A stretch of 64,000 nt of DNA from Ferranicluibacter rubi (lineage in GTDB: Bacteria; Pseudomonadota; Alphaproteobacteria; Rhizobiales; Rhizobiaceae), in the NCBI RefSeq assembly GCF_011603255.1, contig NZ_JAANCM010000008.1:62001-126000 (forward strand). The letters run 5' to 3'. The translations under genes and the position numbers were made by a program. The stretch's first letter is position 1. Every line of letters begins with the position of its first letter. Shown piece by piece: positions 35,042 to 43,369 of the stretch. The notes beneath the pieces were generated by a model that had not been told where the DNA came from, did no database searches, and saw only the letters and a list, made by a program, of their open reading frames with translations.

Positions 35042-35278
35042 TCAGATCAGGAGTCTGGCATCCTGCGCGGCATCGATGAAAGCGTCTCGGACAGTGTCGT
35101 TTGAAGACGCTGTCGCGACGGCCTCGCTGCACAGGGCTTTCGCCACGAAATAGGACTCTCCGTGTTCTGCCGGCCACCGATTGTTCAAGGCCTCGAAGGC
35201 GTCTACCGGCCCTCGAATGACATCGGCGATGCCGCTTCCAATCCGAACAGCGACCGGACGGTTCCAATGAATGGACAT
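35042..35278 (-). CDS. DUF982 domain protein
   Basis: The 78-residue protein covers the entire small domain: PVAVRIGSGIADVIRGPVDA, FEALNNRWPAEHGESYFVAK and the ending RDAFIDAAQDARLL. This family is restricted mostly to rhizobia and relatives, often in several copies per genome, and has no known function. It is divergent from the TonB receptor gene, with about 400 bases between them. Confidence 0.85.
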   Translation of the reverse strand: MSIHWNRPVAVRIGSGIADVIRGPVDAFEALNNRWPAEHGESYFVAKALCSEAVATASSNDTVRDAFIDAAQDARLLI

Positions 35279-35684
35279 TTTATGTTTCCAATTGTCTTCT
35301 TATGGAAGGCATAGGTGGGGCTGCTTCAGCGAGGTGCAAGTTTATATCTTGGAATTCTGGTCGTTTTCGAAATAAACTGTTTTTCGAATTATCGTATAAA
35401 CCGCCAAGATACGAATTATACTTATAATTCTCGATTTTTCTTCTGGAGAATTGGGCGCAGACTAGCCGCGCTGGCACGCGCAGCACGAACAGAAAACATG
35501 CATCTGCCGCTCTTCCCTGCATGCGCCAGAGCACTCTCCATGACGTAGACTCAGCAATCTTGCCAACTCGAGAAAAATTTCTCGATCTGGATCGTCTCTC
35601 TGTCGTGGCAGCCGAATGGATCGGCGCCGAGTTCGAAGAACGATGCAGAGCGTCGTGCGTCAAACGCGTTACAGGGGGCATGGA
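35279..35684. other. AT-rich regulatory region between DUF982 gene and TonB receptor
   Basis: The stretch is clearly richer in A/T (about 35340-35450) than its neighbours. It contains a perfect 18-base palindrome (separate entry) and must hold promoters for both divergent genes. No coding frame is supported. Confidence 0.5.
35413..35430. promoter_or_regulatory. Perfect palindrome upstream of the TonB receptor
   Basis: GAATTATA-CT-TATAATTC has 8-base perfect arms and lies about 255 bases before the receptor start in A/T-rich DNA. It could be an operator for an iron regulator, but it does not match the Irr (TTTAGAA-N3-TTCTAAA) or RirA boxes I know. Confidence 0.4.
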
Positions 35685-37973
35685 ATGTCAAGAGGTTGGA
35701 TTGGCTGTGGGTCGCGTTGGTGGGTCAACGCGGCTCTCACAAGTGTATCGCTACTCGCTATCTCCGCCGGGTCGGCGCAAGGGCAGGAAGCGCGAGATGA
35801 GCAGGCGAAACGCCAGTCTGAGGTCGCACGTTCTTCCGGTGCATCACAGGCCACGACGCTTGAAACGATTGTCGTCGTCGGTCGCTCGGGGGAGCAGGCG
35901 CCAGCGACAGGAATTATCGGTCAGCCTCCGGCACCTTATGCCGGCGGGCAGGTCTCTTCCGGTGCTCGTGTCGGTGTTCTGGGCAATCAGCCTGTTCTGA
36001 AAACGCCCTTCAGCGTTACGTCTCTGACGTCGAAGTTGATCCGCGATCAGCAGGCGCGGACCGTTGCCGATCTCACGCTGAACGATCCATCCGTGCGCCA
36101 GGACGCCCCTGCGTTCAGCGAACGCGATGCTTTCATGATCCGCGGTTTCTCGGTCACCAATCTCGATACGCTCTATGACGGGCTTCCCTACATTGCCAAT
36201 CCCCGGCGCAGTTTCCTCGAAGGTATCGAGCGTGTGGAGATCCTCAAGGGGCCGACGGCGTTTGCAAATGGTGGCCTCGGCCGGGTCGGCGGCACGATCA
36301 ATCTCGTGCCCAAACGTGCCACCGACGAACCGCTGACACGCCTTACGACCGGCTATCGCTCCGACTCGCAACTATGGTCGCATGCCGATGTCGGTCGTCG
36401 CTTCGGGCCGGGCGGAGAGTTCGGCGTTCGCGTGAACGGCTCCTACCGTAATGGCGATTCTCGGCTTGATAACAACGACAACGAGGTCGGCGTCGCATCG
36501 ATCGGCCTGGATTATCGCGGCGACCGCGTCCGCGCCTCGCTCGATCTCAACCATTCCACGCAGAACATCGATGCGCCGACATCCCTGTTCAACGGTGCCG
36601 TGCCCGGCATAGAGATACCGCGCGCACCGAACGGCAAGATCAATACGGCCAACCCGTTCGAATATCATGACAGCACATACAACATGATTTCTGGTCGCGT
36701 AGAGTTCGATGTGCTTGATAACACGACGCTTTATGCTGCCGGTGGTGCAAGCCGTTACCGCGAAGACTTCTTGACGTCCTCCTACACGATCCTCAACGCA
36801 AATGGAGATGCGACATCCAGCCTCGCCATTCAGCCGCAGCAGATTCAGGGATTTTCGGGCGAAATCGGCCTGCGCTCGGAATTCGATACTGGCCCCGTCG
36901 GTCATCAGGTCAACGTCGCGGTCGCACGAAATCTCAATGAAAACGATCGCGGCAGCTTCCTGCCGCGTGCATTGGGATTGCCGCCAGCATATCCCACGAA
37001 CATCTACAACCCGGTCTATCTGCCCGACGGCTCGGTGGATACGAGCGATTTCCCCCGCTCGGACGATCTCGTCCCCTTCGCAGATCTTCTTTCGACAAGC
37101 ATCGCGCTATCCGACACATTGTCCTTCCTCGACGAACGCTTTCTTTTGACCGTGGGCGGGCGCTATCAGGATATTCGCTCGAGAGGGTTCAATACACGTC
37201 CCGGAAATCCGCTTTTTCCGGTTGGAGACAGAAATTACCTTTATGAGGAAGCGAAGTTCAGCCCGGCTGTCGCCGCTGTCGTCAACGTCACTAACAATTT
37301 TTCGGTCTATGCCAACTATGTCGAGGCGCTGTCCGAGGGTGCGATTGCACCGGCGACGGTCACCAATGCAAACGAGATCTTCCCGCCCTTCGTCCACGAT
37401 CAGAAGGAAATTGGGGTAAAGTACGATTTCGGTTCATTCCTGCTGACAGCAGCCTTGTTCGAGATCCGGCAGGAAAGTGCCTTTACCGACGCGACGACGA
37501 ATACCTTCTCGGTCAATGGCCTGCAGGTCAATCGCGGTCTCGAACTTTCGGTGTTCGGCGAGCCGCTTCAGGGCATCCGCGTCCTTGGTGGCGTGACGTT
37601 CATGGATGCCAAGCTTGATAGCACGGCTGCCGGCACGTTCGACGGCAAAAGGGTTCCCGGCGTCCCCACAACGACCGTCAGTCTCTATGGCGAATACGAT
37701 ACCCCGTGGGTCGAGAATCTGACGCTGACAGGTCGCGTGCTCTACAGTGGCAGCACGTATTACGATCGGGCGAATACGCAAAAGGTCGAGGACTGGACGC
37801 GTCTCGATCTGGGTGCACGCTATGTCTTCGAGCGGGAGAATGGCAAGCCGATCGAAGTCCGGGCGAATGTCGAGAACGTTCTCGACGAGAAGTACTGGGC
37901 GTCGTCGGCACGCGGCTTCCTCTCGGCCGGTGCACCCCGCGCCTTCATGTTATCCGCATCGTTTGATTTCTGA
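35685..37973 (+). CDS. TonB-dependent siderophore receptor (no STN domain)
   Basis: The protein has 762 residues from the ATG at 35685 (GGGGG about 8 bases upstream; the frame extends 23 codons). A signal peptide of about 35 residues ends SAGSAQGQ. The plug has PFSVTSLTSKLIRDQQARTV, FMIRGFSVTNLDTLYDGLPY and GIERVEILKGPTAFANGGLG; the barrel ends SASFDF with the terminal Phe. Without an STN domain it cannot signal like the receptor at 2214. Hydroxamate or catecholate siderophores are typical ligands of this group. No importer gene is adjacent; the nearest FecCD-type ABC set is at 43.4-46.1 kb. Confidence 0.92.
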   Translation: MSRGWIGCGSRWWVNAALTSVSLLAISAGSAQGQEARDEQAKRQSEVARSSGASQATTLETIVVVGRSGEQAPATGIIGQPPAPYAGGQVSSGARVGVLGNQPVLKTPFSVTSLTSKLIRDQQARTVADLTLNDPSVRQDAPAFSERDAFMIRGFSVTNLDTLYDGLPYIANPRRSFLEGIERVEILKGPTAFANGGLGRVGGTINLVPKRATDEPLTRLTTGYRSDSQLWSHADVGRRFGPGGEFGVRVNGSYRNGDSRLDNNDNEVGVASIGLDYRGDRVRASLDLNHSTQNIDAPTSLFNGAVPGIEIPRAPNGKINTANPFEYHDSTYNMISGRVEFDVLDNTTLYAAGGASRYREDFLTSSYTILNANGDATSSLAIQPQQIQGFSGEIGLRSEFDTGPVGHQVNVAVARNLNENDRGSFLPRALGLPPAYPTNIYNPVYLPDGSVDTSDFPRSDDLVPFADLLSTSIALSDTLSFLDERFLLTVGGRYQDIRSRGFNTRPGNPLFPVGDRNYLYEEAKFSPAVAAVVNVTNNFSVYANYVEALSEGAIAPATVTNANEIFPPFVHDQKEIGVKYDFGSFLLTAALFEIRQESAFTDATTNTFSVNGLQVNRGLELSVFGEPLQGIRVLGGVTFMDAKLDSTAAGTFDGKRVPGVPTTTVSLYGEYDTPWVENLTLTGRVLYSGSTYYDRANTQKVEDWTRLDLGARYVFERENGKPIEVRANVENVLDEKYWASSARGFLSAGAPRAFMLSASFDF

Positions 37974-38413
37974 CAATATCAGGTTCTTACCGGTTCGAGC
38001 GAAGGTAATCCTCGAGAACACCCCTATATCTGGTCGCTCCTTGGCGTGCGGCCAGATACTTTCATCGTGGATAGGATAACCGGCTTCCCACGGTTTCATC
38101 AAAGGCGATCGCCAAGCAGTATGGCTGCAAGGGTTGTACAACACCGGAAAATCCAAAATGGTCCTCCGCATCGCACGTGCCCGAAAATGACACGTCATTC
38201 TCAAGGCAAAAGCGTTGGTCGTGAGGACGGAATTTGTAAATGCAACTTGACACCCCAGACAGTCGCCCCAATTTGCGCTGCGGGATGTTCGTGCGTTAGC
38301 AACAGGCGCGAGATGCCTTCTCGTTGGGACGTCACCTCCGTGGTCTACGAACGGTTTGCAGTTTACTGGGACGCATCTGGCATTATGCCCGGAAGGCGAT
38401 TGGGAGATCGAGA
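37974..38413. other. Intergenic, no supported gene
   Basis: 440 bases between the TonB receptor and the CHASE3 gene. Minus-strand codons 38062-38271 form a 69-residue frame rich in Cys and aromatic residues, without ribosome site or family match. The CHASE3 frame also opens back to 38324 without family sequence. No clear terminator was found. Confidence 0.35.
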
Positions 38414-39103
38414 ATGGTGGACCTCTCCTGGCGCGGCCTGCGGAGCACCTATCTGACGACACCGGTTCTGTTGCGGTCGATCCCGGTCGGTATTGTCATT
38501 GCTGCGGGCGTGGTCGCAACGAGCTGGACGCATATGTTGCTCAGCGATCACCAGGATCTGGTCGTCCACACCTATAAAGCGATCGACACGACCAAGGATG
38601 TGCTGATCGGGCTGGACGATGCAGAAACAGGCCAGCGTGGCTACCTGCTCAGCGGCGATCGTCGCTATCTCGACCCCTACGACAAAGCATTGACGCGACT
38701 TTCGGACCTTCGGGGTACGCTGAAGGCGCATATTTCCGACAATGCCGAGCAGATCACGCGGGTGGCAACGCTCAACGGGATGATCGACGACAAGCTCGGC
38801 GAGCTCAGGCAGGCAATCGAGGTCCACGATACCAACGGTTTCGAAGCTGCGCGGAAGCAGGAGATCTCGATGATGGAGCGCGCCACGATGGACGGGATCC
38901 GGCGCGTGATCGGGTCCATTACCGAAAGCGAGAAGGCACTGCTGTCGGCACGGCAATCGGAGGTCGATCGGGACGAGACGCGAATCCGCATCGTCGCGAT
39001 CTTCGTCGGTCTCGCCTCGTTCCTCACGCGGGCCGCGATCGAGCTTTACCTTGCGAGGCGTGGCATGGGCGGTGGTGGTGTGCCCCAGCGGCGTAAATAT
39101 TGA
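38414..39103 (+). CDS. CHASE3-domain membrane protein without output domain
   Basis: The protein has 229 residues from the ATG at 38414. Order: first membrane segment (about 23-43), a periplasmic CHASE3 helix bundle (about 44-190) with the landmark DDAETGQRGYLLSGDRRYLD (68-87), second membrane segment (about 191-213), and a short tail ending GGVPQRRKY. CHASE3 normally precedes HAMP and histidine kinase, GGDEF or methyl-accepting domains, but here translation stops 16 residues after the membrane and no kinase sequence follows. It is either a truncated receptor or a stand-alone modulator that pairs with another protein. Confidence 0.82.
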   Translation: MVDLSWRGLRSTYLTTPVLLRSIPVGIVIAAGVVATSWTHMLLSDHQDLVVHTYKAIDTTKDVLIGLDDAETGQRGYLLSGDRRYLDPYDKALTRLSDLRGTLKAHISDNAEQITRVATLNGMIDDKLGELRQAIEVHDTNGFEAARKQEISMMERATMDGIRRVIGSITESEKALLSARQSEVDRDETRIRIVAIFVGLASFLTRAAIELYLARRGMGGGGVPQRRKY

Positions 39104-39142
39104 GCGCCCTGCCGGCCGACAAGAGCGCTCAGGGCGTGCCGT

Positions 39143-40543
39143 TCAGTCGCTGGCGCAGGCCGCTGCCACCTTTTTCATCGACACGAGCCAGATAACCAGC
39201 CCGCAGACGGCGAAGCCTGCAAGGGTGAGGTAGGCGGCCGAAAAGCCGAAATGCGAGACGATGACGCCGGCGATCGCGGGGCTGAGCGACGCGCCGATGC
39301 CCTGCACCGTCATCACCGCGCCGAGACCGGCATTGATATGGCCAGTGCCCTTGAGCATCCGTGCGACGAGACCAGGCACCGCGACACCGAGAAGGCCGGC
39401 ACCGACGCCATCCAGCATCTGCACCGGGATAAGGGCATAGGGGCTCGGCCACAGGCCAGCGATCAGCCCGCGAACCGGCAGTGCGACAAGGGCTGCGACG
39501 AGAAGCAGGAAGTAGCCGCGCCGTCCGGCGAAACCGGCCGCGAGAAGCGCGATCGGGATCATCGTCAGCTGGGCGATAATGACGGTCGCAGCTGTATAGG
39601 AGACGGGATCCGAGAGCAGGCTTTGGAGCGACGAATGCTGACCGACCGGTTGCGCCGCGGGCTGTCCAGGCTTGCTCTGTCCGGGTGGCAGTGTGGTCGT
39701 AGTGCCGGCGTCCTGACCGGTGGCTGTGGCTCCCGCCGTGCCGTCATCCGTGGGCACGCCGGAGCTTGCTGCCTGTGTTGCCACCTGCTGTCCGAGCAGG
39801 GGAAGCATGGCGCCGTTGCCGAAGTGGAACAGCATGAGCGTGGCTGCGAGGATCAGCAGCGGTGTGGACTTCCACAACACGCTGAAGCCCGAAGGCGCCT
39901 CTGCGTCTTTGCCATCCTTCTTCTCGATGCCGCGCGCGGCATCGTGGTCGATATCCTCAGGCTTGATCATCATGACGGCGATGATCGACCCGACGGCCAT
40001 GGCCGTCATGAGGATGAAGACGGCGGTGAGGCCGAACTCGTAACCGAAGAAACCGGCACCGGCGGCGGCAAAGACGTTGCCGCCGTGGTTCCAGGCCTCG
40101 TTTCTCCCGAGCTGCGGGGCTAGTCCCTTCTGCCCCACGAGGCCGAGCGTCAGGCCGGCGACGGCCGGGCCGATGGCGGCACCGGCGATGCCGGTTGCTA
40201 TCTGCGATGCCGCCACAAACGTCACGGTGGGGACAAACAGGATGGCAAGCGATGCCACGATGACGAGCGCCGCGCAGAAGCCGACCATGAAGCGCTTGGC
40301 CTTGGAGGCATCCGCAAGAGCGCCTAGCGGCGTGGTCGCCAACATGCCCGCAATGCCGCCGATCGTCATGACGACGCCGATGGTTGCCGTGCTCCAGCCC
40401 TGACCGATCAGGAAGATGCCGAGGAAGGGTCCGAGCCCGTCACGGACGTCGGCAAGGAAGAAGTTAACGGCGCTGAGGGCTTTGACCGACCGCGACCGGG
40501 GTTCTACAGGCGCCACGTGTGCGCTTGCCGCCATTGTATTCAT
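39143..40543 (-). CDS. MFS transporter with Thr/Pro-rich central insertion
   Basis: The protein has 466 residues and 12 predicted membrane segments. The N-terminal half has the MFS loop LATTPLGALADASKAKR. Between membrane segments 7 and 8, a periplasmic insertion of about 50 residues (about 258-310; ATATGQDAGTTTTLPPGQ, SKPGQPAAQPVG) is low-complexity and longer than usual. A direct TTG start is also possible 3 bases earlier. It is divergent from the FAD/GcvT enzyme gene and may carry that enzyme's substrate or product, but the pairing is inferred from position only. Confidence 0.85.
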   Translation of the reverse strand: MNTMAASAHVAPVEPRSRSVKALSAVNFFLADVRDGLGPFLGIFLIGQGWSTATIGVVMTIGGIAGMLATTPLGALADASKAKRFMVGFCAALVIVASLAILFVPTVTFVAASQIATGIAGAAIGPAVAGLTLGLVGQKGLAPQLGRNEAWNHGGNVFAAAGAGFFGYEFGLTAVFILMTAMAVGSIIAVMMIKPEDIDHDAARGIEKKDGKDAEAPSGFSVLWKSTPLLILAATLMLFHFGNGAMLPLLGQQVATQAASSGVPTDDGTAGATATGQDAGTTTTLPPGQSKPGQPAAQPVGQHSSLQSLLSDPVSYTAATVIIAQLTMIPIALLAAGFAGRRGYFLLLVAALVALPVRGLIAGLWPSPYALIPVQMLDGVGAGLLGVAVPGLVARMLKGTGHINAGLGAVMTVQGIGASLSPAIAGVIVSHFGFSAAYLTLAGFAVCGLVIWLVSMKKVAAACASD

Positions 40544-40555
40544 CAAGGAGGTCCT

Positions 40556-40624
40556 ATGTTGGACGTGAAGTCGGTTCGGAAAATTCGCTTCGGAACGCGC
40601 GGCGTGAACAAAGGTTTCTCATAA
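40556..40624 (+). CDS. Possible 22-residue leader peptide
   Basis: An ATG at 40556 is preceded by a near-perfect ribosome site (AAGGAGG, 4-5 bases away). It starts a 22-codon frame rich in basic residues (MLDVKSVRKIRFGTRGVNKG) ending in TAA at 40622-40624. It lies 157 bases before the FAD/GcvT gene on the same strand. It could be a regulatory leader or chance; the ribosome site is better than that of most genes here. Confidence 0.3.
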   Translation: MLDVKSVRKIRFGTRGVNKGFS

Positions 40625-40780
40625 AGCGCCCGTTTATCAATTATATGCTTTCATTGGAGCCTTCATGTCGGATTTGCTCCCGGCACGACCGTGATCGCGG
40701 CCAGTCCTTGTCGCTTTCAGATCAGGCGTTATGCGGCGCAGGCTCTACAATCACCCGATATCGAAGATACGAGGCAGGCA

Positions 40781-43342
40781 ATGGCAGAGTTTCCAAGCAG
40801 AGCAAAGGTCGTCATCATCGGGCTGGGCGGCATCGTCGGCGCCTCCATTGCGCATCACCTGATAGAGCGCGGCTGGGACGATATCGTCGGGATCGACAAG
40901 TCCGGCATCCCCACAGATATCGGCTCGACGGCGCATGCCTCGGACTTCTGCTACACGACCAGCCATGATTACCTGTCGGTCTGGACGACACAATATTCGA
41001 TCGATTTCTATGAGAAGATGGGCCACTACGCCCGCATCGGCGGTCTGGAAGTGGCCCGCACCGGCGATGATGGCTGGATGGAGGAGATCAAGCGCAAGCT
41101 GTCTTCCGCCAAGGCCTTCGGCACGCGCGCGCATTATGTCAGCCCCACCGAGATCAAGCAGATGTTCCCGCTGATCGAGGAAGATCAGGTGCAGGGCGGC
41201 CTGTTCGATCCGGATGCCGGTCTCGTTATTCCGCGCTCGCAGACCGTTGCCGGCAAGCTGATCGATGCCGCCGAAAAATCCGGCAAGCTGAAGATCTTCG
41301 GCAATACGCCGGCGACCTCGCTGATCGTCGAGAAGGGCCGCATCAAGGGCGTCGTCACGCATCGCGGTACGATTCTGGCCGACCACGTCATCGTCTGCGC
41401 GGGCATCTGGGGACGCCTGATTGCGGAAATGGTCGGCGAGGATCTGCCTGTCATGCCGGTCGATCATCCGCTGACCTTCTTCGGCCCCTATAACGAATTC
41501 GCCGGCACCGGCAAGGAAATCGGCTATCCGCTGCTGCGCGACCAGGGCAACTCGGCCTATATGCGCGACACCGGCGATCCGAACACTACCGAAGGCGGGC
41601 AGATCGAGTGGGGCTACTACGAGGCGGAAAACCCGCGCCTCTGCCACCCGCGCGAGATCCTGGAAAAGCACGAGGCGCGCCTGTCGCCCTCGCAGCGTGA
41701 TCTCGACATGGAGCAGATCCTCGAGCCCCTGGAACGGGCGATGGAGCTGACGCCGATCCTCGGGGAACTCGGCTACAATGAGGGCCACTCGTTCAACGGT
41801 CTGCTGCAGGTCTCGGCCGCCGGCGGCCCGTCCTGTGGCGAAAGCCAGAAGGTGCGCGGTCTCTGGTACTGCGTTGCCATATGGGTCAAGGACGGCCCGG
41901 GCTACGGCAAGCTGATCGCCGACTGGATGACGGACGGACGGACCGGGATCGACCACAACTCCATCGACTATGCGCGCTTCTACCCGCACCAGCTGACGGA
42001 AGCGTTCATCGAAGGCCGCAGCTACGAGGCGGCGCAGAAGATCTACTTCCCGGCGATCCATCCACGCGAACCCTACGCCTCTGGCCGCGGCGCTAAGCGC
42101 TCGCCCTTCCATGAGCGCGAAAAGGAACTCGGCGGCTATTTCATGGAACTCGGTGGCTGGGAGCGCGCCCACGGCTACAAGGCCAACGAGCACCTGCTGG
42201 AAACTTATGGCGACCGCGTGCCGGTGCGTGAGAACGAGTGGGACAATCGCCATTTCTGGCGCGTCTCGAATGCCGAGCATCTGGCGATGAGCGAGGATTG
42301 CGGCATCGTCAACCTCTCGCACTTCCACATGGTGGATATCGAGGGCCCCGACCATGTCGATCTGCTCGAATGGCTCTGTGCCGCCAAGATCGGCGGCGAC
42401 GGCAATATCGGCAAGGGCATCTATACGCACTTCCTCGATGACGAAGGCATGGTGCGGGCGGACTTTACCGTCATCCGTCTCGCCGATCGCTGCCGCTTGA
42501 TCAACGGCGCGGATGCGGGCCCCCGCGACTTCCACTACATGAAGCGCGTGGCGGAAGACCGCGGGCTCGACGTCGTTATCACCGACGTCTCGGAAAAATT
42601 CACCACCATCGGCATCTGGGGGCCGAACGCGCGCGCGACGCTGAAGAAGGTCGTGGCGGACCCGTCAGCCCTCGACCTGGAAAACTTCGCCTTCGCGGCC
42701 ATCAAGCCGATCGAGATCGCAGGCGTTACCGTCACGGCCTTCCGCATTTCCTATGTCGGCGAGCAGGGTTGGGAACTGCATATGACATACGAGGACGGCC
42801 TTGCCGTCTGGGATGCGCTGCGTGCGACAGGTGTCATGGCATTCGGCGTCGAGACCTATGCCAACTCGCGCCGGATGGAAAAGAGCCTGCGCCTGCAGAA
42901 CGGCGACCTCTTGACCCAATACAATCTGATCGAGGCGGATCTTGCCCGCCCCAAGGTCAAGGAAGCCGATTTCCGGGGCAAGGCGAAGCACCTCGAATAC
43001 AAGGCGCGCGCGCATCAGCCGGCCATGCTCTGCACCCTGGTCATGATCGACAACACCGATGCGAGCGGCGTGAAGCGCTACCCCGTGGGCTCGCTGCCGG
43101 TCATCGATCCGGAAACGGGCGCGGTGCTGATCGACGACCTCGGCCGGCGGTCCTACACGACCTCGATTGCCTATGGCCCGACCATCGGCAAGAATATCGC
43201 GCTGGCCTATATCCCGCAGTCACATTGCGAGGTTGGCCGGACGCTGACGGTTGAATACTTCAACGAGAGCTTCCCGGTCGAGATCGCCGCCGTCGGCTAC
43301 AAGCCGCTCTACGATCCGGAAAACCTCAAGCCCAGAAGCTGA
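40781..43342 (+). CDS. FAD-dependent oxidoreductase fused to GcvT domain (dimethylglycine/sarcosine dehydrogenase-like)
   Basis: The protein has 853 residues from the ATG at 40781 (GAGGCAGG upstream; the frame extends 30 codons). The FAD domain (about 1-395) starts KVVIIGLGGIVGASIAHHL and has DHVIVCAGIWGR. A linker (FAO_M-like) and a tetrahydrofolate-binding GcvT domain (about 450-850) follow, with FHMVDIEGPDHVDLLEWL, FTTIGIWGPNARATLKK and FRISYVGEQGWELHMTYEDG. Members oxidise N-methyl groups of glycine derivatives and pass C1 to folate. The GcvT part could also make it a demethylase of another substrate. The second phosphate-rich signature of PDPR is absent. Confidence 0.88.
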   Translation: MAEFPSRAKVVIIGLGGIVGASIAHHLIERGWDDIVGIDKSGIPTDIGSTAHASDFCYTTSHDYLSVWTTQYSIDFYEKMGHYARIGGLEVARTGDDGWMEEIKRKLSSAKAFGTRAHYVSPTEIKQMFPLIEEDQVQGGLFDPDAGLVIPRSQTVAGKLIDAAEKSGKLKIFGNTPATSLIVEKGRIKGVVTHRGTILADHVIVCAGIWGRLIAEMVGEDLPVMPVDHPLTFFGPYNEFAGTGKEIGYPLLRDQGNSAYMRDTGDPNTTEGGQIEWGYYEAENPRLCHPREILEKHEARLSPSQRDLDMEQILEPLERAMELTPILGELGYNEGHSFNGLLQVSAAGGPSCGESQKVRGLWYCVAIWVKDGPGYGKLIADWMTDGRTGIDHNSIDYARFYPHQLTEAFIEGRSYEAAQKIYFPAIHPREPYASGRGAKRSPFHEREKELGGYFMELGGWERAHGYKANEHLLETYGDRVPVRENEWDNRHFWRVSNAEHLAMSEDCGIVNLSHFHMVDIEGPDHVDLLEWLCAAKIGGDGNIGKGIYTHFLDDEGMVRADFTVIRLADRCRLINGADAGPRDFHYMKRVAEDRGLDVVITDVSEKFTTIGIWGPNARATLKKVVADPSALDLENFAFAAIKPIEIAGVTVTAFRISYVGEQGWELHMTYEDGLAVWDALRATGVMAFGVETYANSRRMEKSLRLQNGDLLTQYNLIEADLARPKVKEADFRGKAKHLEYKARAHQPAMLCTLVMIDNTDASGVKRYPVGSLPVIDPETGAVLIDDLGRRSYTTSIAYGPTIGKNIALAYIPQSHCEVGRTLTVEYFNESFPVEIAAVGYKPLYDPENLKPRS

Positions 43343-43369
43343 GGTGTAGGCGCGGCGGTCTGATAAGCT

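Noticed and set aside
37950-38462. Minus-strand frame of 170 codons between the TonB receptor and the CHASE3 gene
   Set aside because: No ribosome site, no family pattern, and it overlaps the start of the CHASE3 gene.
39105-39136. Inverted CGCCCTG / CAGGGCG after the CHASE3 gene as a terminator
   Set aside because: Short stem with an 18-base loop and no T run; may be chance.
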